DNA of 32,774 nt from JBGMEA01 sp964444065. GTDB taxonomy: Bacteria; Bacillota; Clostridia; Eubacteriales; Anaerofustaceae. The position numbers and the translations under genes are program-made. Location of the stretch: assembly GCA_964444065.1 (NCBI GenBank), contig CAYUFL010000021.1:1-32774 (forward strand), given 5' to 3'. Position 1 is the first letter of the stretch, and every line of letters starts with the position of its first letter. The notes below the pieces were generated by a model, which worked only from the letters and a program-made list of their open reading frames with translations, was not told where the DNA came from and did not search any database. Shown piece by piece: positions 1 to 8,779 of the stretch.

Positions 1-49
1 GGATTAAAAACCTGCTCCAATTGATATTATATTCTTCCGTGTCCATCAT
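1..49 (-). CDS. 5' end of an unidentified gene, cut by the window edge
   Basis: An open frame starts at an ATG at 49-47 (or the adjacent ATG at 46-44) and runs off the left edge after 16 codons, beginning MMDTEEYNINWSRF. An AGGA ribosome-binding sequence at 57-60 sits 7 bases upstream of the first ATG. The frame begins 17 bases after the stop of the radical SAM gene, so it is probably the next gene of the same minus-strand transcription unit. The visible part is too short to assign a family. Confidence 0.45.
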   Translation of the reverse strand, partial: MMDTEEYNINWSRFLI

Positions 50-66
50 CTTAATGTCCTAAAACC

Positions 67-1050
67 TTAATATACAAAAAATTTCCGAACCTGTGCATCG
101 CACCCGTATCCGCTTTTTCTTCCCTGAAAACTGCCTCGTTTGCGCAATTCGTCCAAAATCATATCTTGCAGCACCCAATGGCTTCGTCCCCAGTTTGCGA
201 ATAAACTGACCTCTTCCGGTACACGCGCGCTCAAACGCTGTACCGAAATACCGGGATCCAAGTATTCCAAAAAATCGGCTGTTCTTGCAATATATTCAGG
301 TAATGCAATTGGTTGAAACCCGCCGCTGAGATACATGGCTGCAAGGGGTGTCCCTTTTTCGACATAAAGGCTATGCAGTTTCACGCTGTTTGTATGCAAC
401 ACACTCAGAATTTTTGCCGCTTCTATTATATCATCCCTCGTATCCCAAGGCAATGAGGTAATCAGATGCGTACATACTTCAAAGCGGAACGGTCGAATGC
501 TCAGTACCGCATCAATATACTCCGCCAGACCATGTCCTCGATTGATGATACGTAATGTAGATGCATTCACACTCTGAAGTCCGAGTTCAATGCTGATGTC
601 CAATCCGAACTCCTCTGAAATTTTTTTCAGAATCATTAAATATTCCTCGGAAATACAATCGGGACGCGTCGAAATACCAATCCTTACAATTCGGTCATCT
701 GCATGGATTCCATCACGAAGATAAGCTTCGAATGCTGCGGGAGGAAGATAGGTGTTCGTGAAATTCTGGAAATAAATTTCAAAGAGTTTTGCTCCGTAAT
801 TTGGTGCGATATAATGAATATTTTGTTGTATCTGCATTGCCGGTGTCAGCGTGTTCGCAAGCGACTCGTGTCCGGCCGCTTTTTCACCGCAAAAAATACA
901 CCCTTCACTTGAAATACTGCCGTCTCTGACGGGACAGGAGACGGGCAGATTAACAGGTATTTTATATACCTTCTGCCCGTATTTCTCTTTCATCTGTTCT
1001 GAGTATTTAAAGTAAAAACAGGGTTCGTTCAAACCGTCTGATAGTTGCAT
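67..1050 (-). CDS. TIGR01212-family (YhcC-like) radical SAM protein
   Basis: This 327-residue protein belongs to the radical SAM superfamily, whose members use a 4Fe-4S cluster to cleave S-adenosylmethionine. The cluster-binding cysteines are C39, C51 and C54 in CPVRDGSISSEGCIFC. The wide Cx11CxxC spacing and the preceding KVYKI stretch are typical of the YhcC/TIGR01212 group, related to the Elp3-like radical SAM proteins. The substrate of the group is not established to my knowledge. The length matches the family. The start is uncertain: the ATG at 1050 has only a weak purine-rich upstream stretch and lies 22 bases inside the upstream gene, so translation is probably coupled to it. The gene sits between a small P-loop protein and an unidentified downstream gene. 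Confidence 0.88.
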   Translation of the reverse strand: MQLSDGLNEPCFYFKYSEQMKEKYGQKVYKIPVNLPVSCPVRDGSISSEGCIFCGEKAAGHESLANTLTPAMQIQQNIHYIAPNYGAKLFEIYFQNFTNTYLPPAAFEAYLRDGIHADDRIVRIGISTRPDCISEEYLMILKKISEEFGLDISIELGLQSVNASTLRIINRGHGLAEYIDAVLSIRPFRFEVCTHLITSLPWDTRDDIIEAAKILSVLHTNSVKLHSLYVEKGTPLAAMYLSGGFQPIALPEYIARTADFLEYLDPGISVQRLSARVPEEVSLFANWGRSHWVLQDMILDELRKRGSFQGRKSGYGCDAQVRKFFVY

Positions 1051-1448
1051 TCTTTTTCGTCAACAAAATCCGCATCGGCGGAATCAATCGTAATGATGAT
1101 TTTCAACTCGGTATTTTCGCCTACCTTGCCCAATCGTGCGATCATATCCTTTAATGCCTGATTGTCCGCAAGGTGTGCCGTGGAGATGATATTATCGATA
1201 AATATTCTGTTAACGTCATAATTTTCGGCAATTATGCCGCAAATAAAGCCAAAGAACTGATCCGAATTTTCGATCATTGATTCTTTGGCATTGATAAAGC
1301 GTATTTGGTTGTCGATACTCAGGCGGTGTTTGTCTTCATTGTCAATATAAACAATCAAGCCGTTCGTGTTCTTTAATTCGCTGTTTGCACTGTCAATGAG
1401 TTTTTGTGTTTTCCCGCAGCCGGTTGGCCCGCAAATCAAATTCACCAT
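1029..1448 (-). CDS. small P-loop nucleotide-binding protein of unknown role
   Basis: This 139-residue protein opens with a Walker A motif, GPTGCGKT, at residues 7-14 and has a Walker B-like stretch, NRIFIDNI, around residue 83. It resembles short Clostridia proteins often labelled 'PilT-like ATPase', but there is no sign of a full PilT fold or pilus genes here. I chose the ATG at 1448 rather than the GTG at 1457 because GAGGTG at 1460-1455 contains that GTG and is spaced 6 bases from the ATG as a ribosome-binding site. Its 3' end overlaps the start of the radical SAM gene. A promoter lies about 90 bases upstream. The P-loop is clear, but the function is unknown. Confidence 0.82.
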   Translation of the reverse strand: MVNLICGPTGCGKTQKLIDSANSELKNTNGLIVYIDNEDKHRLSIDNQIRFINAKESMIENSDQFFGFICGIIAENYDVNRIFIDNIISTAHLADNQALKDMIARLGKVGENTELKIIITIDSADADFVDEKECNYQTV

Positions 1449-1536
1449 GGTAATCACCTCGTAATTTTATTTGTCGCTTCATTCATCTGTCAAATGAAGT
1501 CAGGTACAAATCTTGTAGCGATTCGTATTAATTCAC

Positions 1537-1565
1537 ATTATAAGTGCTTTACGGGCAATATGCAA
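1537..1565 (-). promoter_or_regulatory. promoter for the P-loop/radical SAM unit
   Basis: Reading the minus strand, TTGCAT (1565-1560) and TATAAT (1542-1537) are separated by 17 bases. They lie about 90 bases upstream of the P-loop gene start, in the right orientation. Confidence 0.6.
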
Positions 1566-1617
1566 TTGCTTTACAAGAATAAAATCAGTTTCTGCAGCAT
1601 CTTTCGGGTGACGGATA

Positions 1618-1875
1618 TTATTCTTCGTGCAACAGTTCTTTTATTGCTCCTGTGCGCACAAGCTTTTCCAAATCCGTATATCCACCGACGAAAGTGTCAT
1701 TAATAAATATCATCGGAGCAGTCATATGTCCGGTTTTTTGGATGATTTCTTCCAAATCAGGCGAACCAAATGCACTTTTGATTTCCGTGTATCCAAGGCC
1801 CAGATTATCCATCAATCTTTTTGCCTGCTCACAAAACATGCATCGATTAACCGTATAAATTTTTACATCGTTCAT
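1618..1875 (-). CDS. glutaredoxin-like thiol-disulfide protein
   Basis: This 85-residue protein has the single-domain glutaredoxin fold pattern: a beta strand KIYTV, the redox motif CMFC at residues 13-16, a TAPMIFIN cis-proline segment near residue 52 and a GGYTDL glutathione-site-like segment near 64. It probably reduces disulfides or glutathione/bacillithiol-type mixed disulfides in the cytoplasm, but no partner reductase is nearby to tell which. Length is normal for the family. The start at 1875 is preceded by a GGGATGGTG stretch and a good promoter. It is transcribed on its own, 160 bases upstream of the P-loop gene, which has its own promoter. Confidence 0.88.
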   Translation of the reverse strand: MNDVKIYTVNRCMFCEQAKRLMDNLGLGYTEIKSAFGSPDLEEIIQKTGHMTAPMIFINDTFVGGYTDLEKLVRTGAIKELLHEE

Positions 1876-1910
1876 TGCGTCACCATCCCAATTTCTTTTA
1901 GAATGATTCT

Positions 1911-1939
1911 ATTATAGTGATTATCCACCAAGAAAACAA
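1911..1939 (-). promoter_or_regulatory. promoter of the glutaredoxin gene
   Basis: On the minus strand, TTGTTT (1939-1934) is followed after 17 bases by a perfect TATAAT (1916-1911), ending 35 bases upstream of the start codon. Confidence 0.65.
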
Positions 1940-2008
1940 GCGCCTGTCAAGCAACAATTTAAAAACATAAATACGCAGAAATCTGCCGATTGATTTTCAT
2001 CCATCTCT

Positions 2009-2036
2009 TTGAATACGAACATGATTGTGCTATGAT
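2009..2036 (+). promoter_or_regulatory. promoter of the peptidase operon
   Basis: TTGAAT (2009-2014) and TATGAT (2031-2036) are spaced by 16 bases, with the -10 box 43 bases upstream of the pepP start. Confidence 0.55.
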
Positions 2037-2079
2037 AACTGGATACGGGCAACATGGGGGACAATTAAAAGGAGGCATT

Positions 2080-3330
2080 ATGGACAGAACATTTTATATA
2101 CGAAAACGTAGCGAATTCTTCAATAAATTACCCAATAAGTCAATTGCGATTATCAACAGCGGCATAACGCAATACACATCACTGGACGGTGAGTATCCGT
2201 TTGAAGTTGACCGAAATTTCTTTTATTTTACAGGCATTGCGATGCCGGATATGAAACTGTTGCTGACAAAAGCCGAAAACACATCAATCGCAACACTTTG
2301 CATTCCCCGCATTGATCCCGCGAAAGAAAAATGGATCGGGAAATTTTTCACCCATGATGACTGCCGTTCTGCAAGCGGAATCGAAAACATCATTTTCATC
2401 GATGAACTGGACGACTTTATTTACACGCTCGTCAATGCAAACAGAGTGGATAAATGTTTTCTTTATACAGATAACATTAAGCTCGGCAGACCCCAGACAG
2501 TCAACAATTTAATGTTCCGCTCAATCACCAAGAAATATCCTTTAATTGAAATCAAAGACCTGAGTACTTTGACTCATTTAATGCGAACACTGAAAACAGA
2601 TGAAGAAATTGATATGATGCGACAAGCTGCGACAATAACAAATGCCGCAATTGCGGAAGCGATGAAAAACATAAAGCCCGGGATCTTTGAATACGAAGTG
2701 CAGGCATGTTTCGAATATGTCGTAAAAAGACGCGGCGGCAAACCAGCATTCAATACAATCGCTGCCTCAGGAAGCAACTCAGTGACGCTTCATTATACTG
2801 CCAACAACCAGGCAATGCAGGACGGAGATCTTCTTTTGCTGGACTGCGGCGCATCTCTCGGATGGTATAATGCGGACGTCACAAGGACATTCCCCGTCAA
2901 TGGAAAATTTACGGAACGACAACTGGAGATTTACAACATCGTTCTGAATGCAAACAAATACATTATCAGTCAGGTAAAACCGGGACTGACTACATTGCAT
3001 CTTAATAACCTGTTGATTGCGTTTTATCAAAAAGAGCTCAAGGCAATCGGACTGATTACAGAAGACGAAGAAGTTTCACAGTATTATTATCATGGAGTAT
3101 CCCACTCGCTCGGTCTCGATACCCACGACGTATTTGATAAAAACATCGCGCTTGAGGCAGGAGTTGTCATCACAGTGGAACCGGGTCTGTATATCGAAAA
3201 ATACGGGTTTGGGATACGTATTGAAGATGATGTGCTTGTTACAGCAAAAGGATGCGAAGTGCTGACTTCCGAAATCATAAAAGAAGCTTCCGAAATCGAA
3301 GAAGCAATGAATGTCTGGGAGGTCAAATAA
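2080..3330 (+). CDS. pepP: Xaa-Pro aminopeptidase (M24B family)
   Basis: This 416-residue metalloaminopeptidase removes N-terminal residues that precede proline. It has an N-terminal AMP_N-type domain (about 1-160) and a C-terminal pita-bread domain. The five expected metal ligands are present: D255 and D266 (LLLDCG, then NADVTRT), H342 (HGVSHSLG), E367 (VEPGLY) and E382 (IRIEDD). The open frame extends upstream to 1990, but the ATG at 2080 has an excellent GGAGG site (2071-2075) 4 bases upstream and fits family length. It is followed after 2 bases by an M18 aminopeptidase gene, so the two form an operon probably used in peptide catabolism. Confidence 0.95.
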   Translation: MDRTFYIRKRSEFFNKLPNKSIAIINSGITQYTSLDGEYPFEVDRNFFYFTGIAMPDMKLLLTKAENTSIATLCIPRIDPAKEKWIGKFFTHDDCRSASGIENIIFIDELDDFIYTLVNANRVDKCFLYTDNIKLGRPQTVNNLMFRSITKKYPLIEIKDLSTLTHLMRTLKTDEEIDMMRQAATITNAAIAEAMKNIKPGIFEYEVQACFEYVVKRRGGKPAFNTIAASGSNSVTLHYTANNQAMQDGDLLLLDCGASLGWYNADVTRTFPVNGKFTERQLEIYNIVLNANKYIISQVKPGLTTLHLNNLLIAFYQKELKAIGLITEDEEVSQYYYHGVSHSLGLDTHDVFDKNIALEAGVVITVEPGLYIEKYGFGIRIEDDVLVTAKGCEVLTSEIIKEASEIEEAMNVWEVK

Positions 3331-3332
3331 GA

Positions 3333-4739
3333 ATGTCCAATCAAGATCTGGAAAAAAAATTAAGTTACGAAAAACGCTCGGCATGGAAAAACAATGCAGA
3401 AATCAATGCGTTGGCGGATTCGTATAAACCGTATTTGGATCGTTCAAAAACAGAACGGGAATGTGTGGAAGCAAGCATATCCCTAGCCCAAAAAAGCGGA
3501 TTTGTTGACCTGTCGGAAAAGATCAAATCCGGCACACAAATCGCAAGCGGAGACAAACTATACTATAATCATCAGAACAAATGCGTCGTGTTGTTTGTAA
3601 TGGGTACAGAACCGCTGCAATCGGGCATGAACATTACTGCAGCTCACATTGATTCACCGCGTTTGGATCTGAAAGCGAACCCATTATACGAAGACAGCAA
3701 TCTGGCTCTGCTTAAAACCCATTATTACGGCGGCATCAAGAAATATCAATGGACAGCAGTACCGTTATCCATGCACGGCATCATTTATACAAAAGACGGC
3801 AAATTGATCAAAATATCTGTCGGAGAAAAAGAGGATGATCCCGTCTTCTTCGTTTCTGATTTGCTTGTCCATCTTTCAGCCGATCAGCTTGACAAAAAAG
3901 CATCGGCTGCCATTGCGGGAGAACAGCTGAACGTCATAGCGGGAAGCATCCCGTTCGATGACGAAGATGTCTCTAAAAAAGTAAAATTCAATATATTGAA
4001 ACTGCTGAACGAACAATATGGCTTAACGGAAGAAGATTTTCTCAGTGCGGAAATCGAAATCGTTCCGGCCGGAAAATCACGCGATGTCGGCTTTGACCGA
4101 GGGCTCATCGTAGGATATGGGCATGACGACAAAGTTTGCGCTTTCCCCGCAATGAAAGCAATTCTTGACACGAACGAGCCGAAACGTACTTGTGCCTGTA
4201 TTTTAGCTGACAAGGAAGAAATAGGCAGCGTGGGCTCCACCGGACTCGATGGAAAATTTTTCGAAAATATTGCATCGGAAGTATATGCGCTGTACACGGG
4301 GGATTACAACGAGCTGCATGTGAAACGCATGTTGGCACAATCTTATGTTCTTTCCATGGATGTGACTTGCGCCTATGATCCGAACTTCCCCGAAGCATTT
4401 GACAAGAGCAATACTTCGATCATCGGGAACGGTGCGGTCATGAAAAAATATTCCGGCGCACGCGGAAAATCAGGCACAAATGATGCGCACAGTGAGTATC
4501 TGATTAAACTGCGAATGCTTTTCAATGCAAACGACATCGTATTCCAAACAGGCGAGCTCGGCAAGGTTGATCAGGGAGGCGGGGGCACGGTGGCTTATAT
4601 GTTGGCAAACTACGGAGCAATGACGGTTGATTTTGCAGTACCGGTTCTTTCCATGCACGCCCCTTACGAACTGATCAGCAAAGCTGATTTATATGCCTGC
4701 TATGAAGGGGCAAAAGTATTTTACGCCATTGAAGAATAA
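3333..4739 (+). CDS. apeA: M18 family aminopeptidase
   Basis: This 468-residue zinc aminopeptidase of the M18 (aspartyl aminopeptidase/LAP4) family cleaves N-terminal residues from peptides in the cytoplasm. Visible motifs are H105 in AAHIDSPR, H264-D265-D266 in GYGHDDKV, E295-E296 in ADKEEIGS, D343 in SMDVTCAYDP and H442 in LSMHAPYE, matching the expected two-metal site and catalytic glutamate. The KKLSYEKRSAW opening matches the longer ApeA-type group. The start at 3333 is preceded by GGGAGG inside the end of pepP and begins 2 bases after the pepP stop, showing tight coupling. The earlier in-frame ATG at 3252 lies inside pepP and lacks a suitable site. Confidence 0.94.
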   Translation: MSNQDLEKKLSYEKRSAWKNNAEINALADSYKPYLDRSKTERECVEASISLAQKSGFVDLSEKIKSGTQIASGDKLYYNHQNKCVVLFVMGTEPLQSGMNITAAHIDSPRLDLKANPLYEDSNLALLKTHYYGGIKKYQWTAVPLSMHGIIYTKDGKLIKISVGEKEDDPVFFVSDLLVHLSADQLDKKASAAIAGEQLNVIAGSIPFDDEDVSKKVKFNILKLLNEQYGLTEEDFLSAEIEIVPAGKSRDVGFDRGLIVGYGHDDKVCAFPAMKAILDTNEPKRTCACILADKEEIGSVGSTGLDGKFFENIASEVYALYTGDYNELHVKRMLAQSYVLSMDVTCAYDPNFPEAFDKSNTSIIGNGAVMKKYSGARGKSGTNDAHSEYLIKLRMLFNANDIVFQTGELGKVDQGGGGTVAYMLANYGAMTVDFAVPVLSMHAPYELISKADLYACYEGAKVFYAIEE

Positions 4740-4800
4740 TGTGATCCGAATAAACGGAAAATAATCCGATAAAAATAAGCATCATGCTCAAAAAAATTGA

Positions 4801-4866
4801 AATCCTTTCGCTCTTTAGCCAGCAGTGCAATTGCAACCGTTTGTCTTTTTAGCGAAGGATTTTTTC
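4801..4866 (+). terminator. possible terminator after the peptidase operon
   Basis: AATCCTTTCGCT (4801-4812) pairs with AGCGAAGGATT (4851-4861) with one bulged T, and the right arm runs into a six-T tract. The 38-base loop is unusually long for an intrinsic terminator, so another RNA structure is possible. Confidence 0.4.
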
Positions 4867-5194
4867 GCATTCTGCAATATAAAAAAGAAAGTTTACACGA
4901 TTTCCGCAATAGCATAACTATCATTTTCGATCTACACTTTGCCGATTTTTATCTTTTACACTATTCTGATTTCTCCCAAATCCAATGATTCCGATAAACT
5001 GCGCAACTCTGCAAATTCAAATAATATATCGTAAATTATTTGTGCTCTATATGGATTTTTACGGCGATCCGATTCCTTGTTTCTTCACCCGGATAAACGA
5101 GATATTTGTGTTTATTAACCAACATCCCGCGCTCCACCGCAAAACCGAACGTCCGTTTTCGCCTAAATATAAATGGAATTAAACATATGTTCTA

Positions 5195-5203
5195 TGCTAT
5201 AAT
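5195..5203 (+). promoter_or_regulatory. extended -10 promoter of recD2
   Basis: TGC followed by a perfect TATAAT (5198-5203) forms an extended -10 element 28 bases upstream of the recD2 start. No good -35 box is visible, which is usual for extended -10 promoters. Confidence 0.55.
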
Positions 5204-5231
5204 ATTGGCAACAAATCGTAAGGTGCAGCAT

Positions 5232-7466
5232 ATGGAACAAATCAGCGGGACAATCGCCCACATCATCTATACAAATCCGTCAAACCGTTATACCGTCATG
5301 GATATTGATTCCGATGGACTGCTTATTTCAGCAACCGGAATCGTCATGTCCGCGGCGGAAGGCGAACGAATTACGGCAAGCGGTGAATGGTATACACACC
5401 CAAATTACGGGGAACAATTTAAAATCAGCGATATTGTTATCGAGGCGCCGGACGATTTGGAAAGCATCCGCAATTATCTTTCCAGCGGATTACTGAGCGG
5501 AATCGGCGAAAAGAAAGCGAATGATCTGATTGAACGCTTCGGGGTCAATGTACTGGAGATCATCGCTGACAATCCTAAACGATTGGCGGAAGTAAAAGGA
5601 ATCGGTGAAAAAACTGCGCAGACCATTCACGAAGCATACTTACAGCAGCATGCGGAACGAAATGCGGTCATGTCTTTGTCGAAATACGGCATTACCGTGA
5701 ATGCCGCATTGAAACTATTTGGAAAGTATGGAGGCAACTCTGTAGGAATCATCGAGAAAAATCCGTACCGATTGATCGGAGATTTTGGAGGCATCGGCTT
5801 TATTAAGGCAGACGCAATTGCCAAAAGCGTCGGAATCGAAGCAGAATCCGCCATGCGAATTGCAGCAGGTCTGCGATACTGTATGACTTTGTCACTGCAA
5901 CGCGGCTACACCTATATGCCGGAAGACTTGCTGGTGCGTGAGACCGCAAAACTTCTCGGTTTGGAATCTGATCGTGTCGAAGATGAGATCATGTCCATCG
6001 CGCACAGCGGCAGAATTATTTTGGAAGATGCAGGCGATCAGCGCAGGTGCTATCTACCTTTTTTGCATGAGTGCGAAATCGATGTGGCAAAAAAAATTAT
6101 CCGTTTGGCGCAAACTGAGTCCTTTGATCCGATTGATGATTGCGATACACTGCTTTCTGATTACGAAAGATATACGGGCATTACACTGGATGAGCTTCAA
6201 AAAGATGCAGTAAAATGCGCCGTAAGCGAAAAAATCACGCTGATCACCGGAGGTCCGGGCACGGGAAAAACAACCATCATTAAAGCGATTATTCATATTC
6301 TTTCGATGAAAGGGAAAAAGTTTGCTCTTGCAGCACCGACAGGCAGAGCCTCCAAACGGATGAGCGAAGCCTGCGGGTACGAAGCAAAGACGATCCATCG
6401 CCTGCTTGAATACGGCTATAATCCGTTCGGAGACGGTATTGATGCTATGGATGAGCAAAGCATGCTGTTTCAGCGAGATGAGGATAATCCGCTTGAATAT
6501 GACACCATTATCATCGACGAAATGAGTATGGTTGACCTGCCGCTTGCCTATCATCTGATGAATGCCGTTGATTTGCACTCTTCTCTGGTTATCGTCGGAG
6601 ATGCCGATCAATTGCCTTCAGTGGGTCCGGGCAACGTGCTTTCAGATTTGATAGAAAGCGATGCCGTGCGTGTTGTCAAACTGCATACCATTTTCCGGCA
6701 GGCAAACGAAAGTCTGATCGTCACCAATGCACATCGCATCAATCACGGCGAATTCCCTGTTTTCCCTGATAATCAGGAGGAATTTGTTCTGATCGACACA
6801 ATGACCCAGCAAAGAATCGCATCCAAAATCATGCAAATCATCAAATCCAATCAGTATCAATCGCGAGATTTGATTGGCAATGACGGGCTACAGATTATTG
6901 CCCCGTTCAAAAATGGCGATGCTGGAGTCAACCATCTAAACAGTGAAATTCAAGCATATCTGAATCCTCCTTCCCAAATGAAGGAAGAAATTCAGGTGCG
7001 GGCGCTTACGTTACGTGAAGGAGATAAAGTCATGCAGACGAAAAACAATTATACGATTGCATGGAAACATTCCTACACACACGAAACAGGTGAAGGAATT
7101 TATAATGGGGACATGGGCTATATACACAGAATTGATAAAAAAAACCGTCAGGTCAGTGTATTGTTCGAAAAAGAAAAATTTGTAGCATTTACGTTCGTTG
7201 AAGCAGAGAGCCTCGCCTTGGCTTATGCGATTACAATCCACAAAAGCCAGGGAAGTGAATTTGAAGCACTGATGATTCCGATATGCAGCGGCAACAGCGA
7301 GTTTTTGACCAGAAATCTGATTTATACCGCTATAACAAGAGCAAAACAAAAAGTTTTTTTGATCGGAGAAAAATATGTTTTGCAGATGATGATCAAAAAT
7401 GACAGAACACAAAAACGATTTTCAGCATTAAGAGAAAGGCTATCAGAACATGGACTTGATGCATGA
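5232..7466 (+). CDS. recD2: RecD2-type DNA helicase (SF1B)
   Basis: This 744-residue 5'-3' DNA helicase of the RecD2 family acts in DNA repair and replication restart independently of RecBC. In order: an N-terminal OB-like region, helix-hairpin-helix segments (SGIGEKKANDLIERFG near 88-103 and VKGIGEKTAQTI near 120), Walker A GGPGTGKTT near 340, Walker B IIIDEMSM near 427, GDADQLPSVGPGNVL motif III, and the C-terminal YAITIHKSQGSEFE and YTAITRAK motifs of the 2B/UvrD_C2 region. The ATG at 5232 is chosen because AAGGTG lies 6 bases upstream and a promoter precedes it; the frame's earlier ATG at 5106 has neither. The last 17 bases overlap comFC. Confidence 0.95.
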   Translation: MEQISGTIAHIIYTNPSNRYTVMDIDSDGLLISATGIVMSAAEGERITASGEWYTHPNYGEQFKISDIVIEAPDDLESIRNYLSSGLLSGIGEKKANDLIERFGVNVLEIIADNPKRLAEVKGIGEKTAQTIHEAYLQQHAERNAVMSLSKYGITVNAALKLFGKYGGNSVGIIEKNPYRLIGDFGGIGFIKADAIAKSVGIEAESAMRIAAGLRYCMTLSLQRGYTYMPEDLLVRETAKLLGLESDRVEDEIMSIAHSGRIILEDAGDQRRCYLPFLHECEIDVAKKIIRLAQTESFDPIDDCDTLLSDYERYTGITLDELQKDAVKCAVSEKITLITGGPGTGKTTIIKAIIHILSMKGKKFALAAPTGRASKRMSEACGYEAKTIHRLLEYGYNPFGDGIDAMDEQSMLFQRDEDNPLEYDTIIIDEMSMVDLPLAYHLMNAVDLHSSLVIVGDADQLPSVGPGNVLSDLIESDAVRVVKLHTIFRQANESLIVTNAHRINHGEFPVFPDNQEEFVLIDTMTQQRIASKIMQIIKSNQYQSRDLIGNDGLQIIAPFKNGDAGVNHLNSEIQAYLNPPSQMKEEIQVRALTLREGDKVMQTKNNYTIAWKHSYTHETGEGIYNGDMGYIHRIDKKNRQVSVLFEKEKFVAFTFVEAESLALAYAITIHKSQGSEFEALMIPICSGNSEFLTRNLIYTAITRAKQKVFLIGEKYVLQMMIKNDRTQKRFSALRERLSEHGLDA

Positions 7467-8175
7467 GATTAAAAAAACACTGCATGACACGCTATTCCCT
7501 GAAAGCCCGAGTTGTCCGATCTGCAGACGTGTTGTATTTTTCAAAAACGCCGCCGCATGCGAAAAGTGTATGTCCAAAATCAAACCGATCGATCATAACA
7601 GTTGCAGCATCTGCGCTGCGCCTCTCGATCAGGCTGGAACTTGCTGCCGCTGTTCGGAACACCGCTTCGCGTTTGATGGGGGCATCAGTCTGTGGCAATA
7701 TGATGACACAAGCAAACAAATTATTTATGACTTCAAATATCAGAATAATCCGGATACAGCAAAAGCATGCGGAAGACTGCTTGCAGAAAAGCTTTTAACC
7801 ACACCTTGGATAAACCAAATCGATGCGCTCATTGCTGTACCCGTCAGCCCCGCGACTTACGCGACGCGCGGATATAATCAAACGCAATTTATTGCGGATG
7901 AAATAAGCCGAATTTGTGATATAATACTGTATAATCAAATATTATTTAAAAAAGACGGTGTCAAAGACCAAACTGAACTGACGCCTCAAGAACGATATGC
8001 AAATGTAGCCGATGCGTACTATTTAGCGGAGGCAGAAATCATCCAAGGCAAATCCCTGCTGATCATTGATGACGTGATTACAACAGGAGCAACACTCAAA
8101 TCTATTTCCGGTGTATTAAAGAGTGCCGGTGCGGGGGCAATTTATATCGCCACAGTTGCAACGGCAGTCTATTAA
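7450..8175 (+). CDS. comFC: ComF family phosphoribosyltransferase-like protein
   Basis: This 241-residue protein has the ComFC layout: an N-terminal zinc-finger region with CxxC pairs C22/C25, C37/C40, C52/C55 and C65/C68, then a type I phosphoribosyltransferase domain with the PRPP-binding signature LLIIDDVITTGATL near residues 202-216. ComFC homologues take part in DNA uptake during natural transformation, probably on the cytoplasmic side with the ComFA helicase, and homologues also occur in non-competent species. The gene starts inside the last codons of recD2 (17-base overlap) and is followed 28 bases later by hpf, a neighbour pair common in Firmicutes. ATG at 7459 is an alternative start. 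Confidence 0.92.
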   Translation: MDLMHEIKKTLHDTLFPESPSCPICRRVVFFKNAAACEKCMSKIKPIDHNSCSICAAPLDQAGTCCRCSEHRFAFDGGISLWQYDDTSKQIIYDFKYQNNPDTAKACGRLLAEKLLTTPWINQIDALIAVPVSPATYATRGYNQTQFIADEISRICDIILYNQILFKKDGVKDQTELTPQERYANVADAYYLAEAEIIQGKSLLIIDDVITTGATLKSISGVLKSAGAGAIYIATVATAVY

Positions 8176-8203
8176 TAAAAAAACAGCAAAGCGAGGGAGA
8201 GCT

Positions 8204-8722
8204 ATGAAATTAGTAATCAATGCAAAGAATCCCGGTGTCGGCAATTCGGTAAAGAATGAAGTGGAAGAACGCTTCGACAAACTGAATAAGTATTTTACCG
8301 ACGATTCAACTGCTAATGTAATGTTCTCTGAAGAAGGAACATCCAAAAAAGTCGAGATTACGGTCAAAGTCAAAAATAACGTACTTCGAAGCGAAGTCTC
8401 GGAAGCGGATTTCCGCACAGCCGCAGACAAGGCCATTGACCGAATCGAAAAACAGCTGATGAAATACAAAGACAAGCTGAAAAAGCGAAACAATGATTCG
8501 ATTCGTTACGAAAACATCTCCGGTCTTGAAAATGAACAAGCGATGAATGTTGTGAAAAATAAAAAATTCAGGCTCGTTCCCATGACTACCGAAGAAGCTT
8601 GTTTCCAACTTGAACTGCTGGAGCACACGTTCTTCGTTTTTCAAAATGATGAAACGGGGAAAATCAACATCGTTTACAAAAGAAACGACGGAGATTACGG
8701 CTTGATCGAGCCCGAAATATAA
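8204..8722 (+). CDS. hpf: long-form ribosome hibernation promoting factor
   Basis: This 172-residue protein has the N-terminal S30AE/HPF domain (KLVINAKN..., about 1-100) that fills the decoding region of idle 30S subunits, and the C-terminal dimerisation domain (KNKKFRLVPMTTEEACFQLE through the YGLIEPEI end). This is the long form, which drives 100S ribosome dimers in stationary phase. The ATG at 8204 has AGGGAG 5 bases upstream; the longer frame starting at 8123 overlaps comFC and has no ribosome-binding site. It is the last gene of the recD2-comFC-hpf run, and I see no canonical intrinsic terminator directly after it. Confidence 0.95.
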   Translation: MKLVINAKNPGVGNSVKNEVEERFDKLNKYFTDDSTANVMFSEEGTSKKVEITVKVKNNVLRSEVSEADFRTAADKAIDRIEKQLMKYKDKLKKRNNDSIRYENISGLENEQAMNVVKNKKFRLVPMTTEEACFQLELLEHTFFVFQNDETGKINIVYKRNDGDYGLIEPEI

Positions 8723-8779
8723 AAAAAGCAAAAAAAATATCAATAACTATAGATTCATATGATAAAATTGGTTCAAACG

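Larger units (their letters stand above)
4740..5231 (+). other. 492-base intergenic gap
   Basis: No convincing gene is present here. The gap holds a long imperfect hairpin near 4801-4866, a possible 29-codon minus-strand reading frame at 5036-5125, and the recD2 promoter near 5195-5203. The rest is AT-rich with no recognisable RNA or repeat. The stretch 5105-5165 looks more GC-rich than its surroundings and may be a decayed gene end. Confidence 0.5.
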
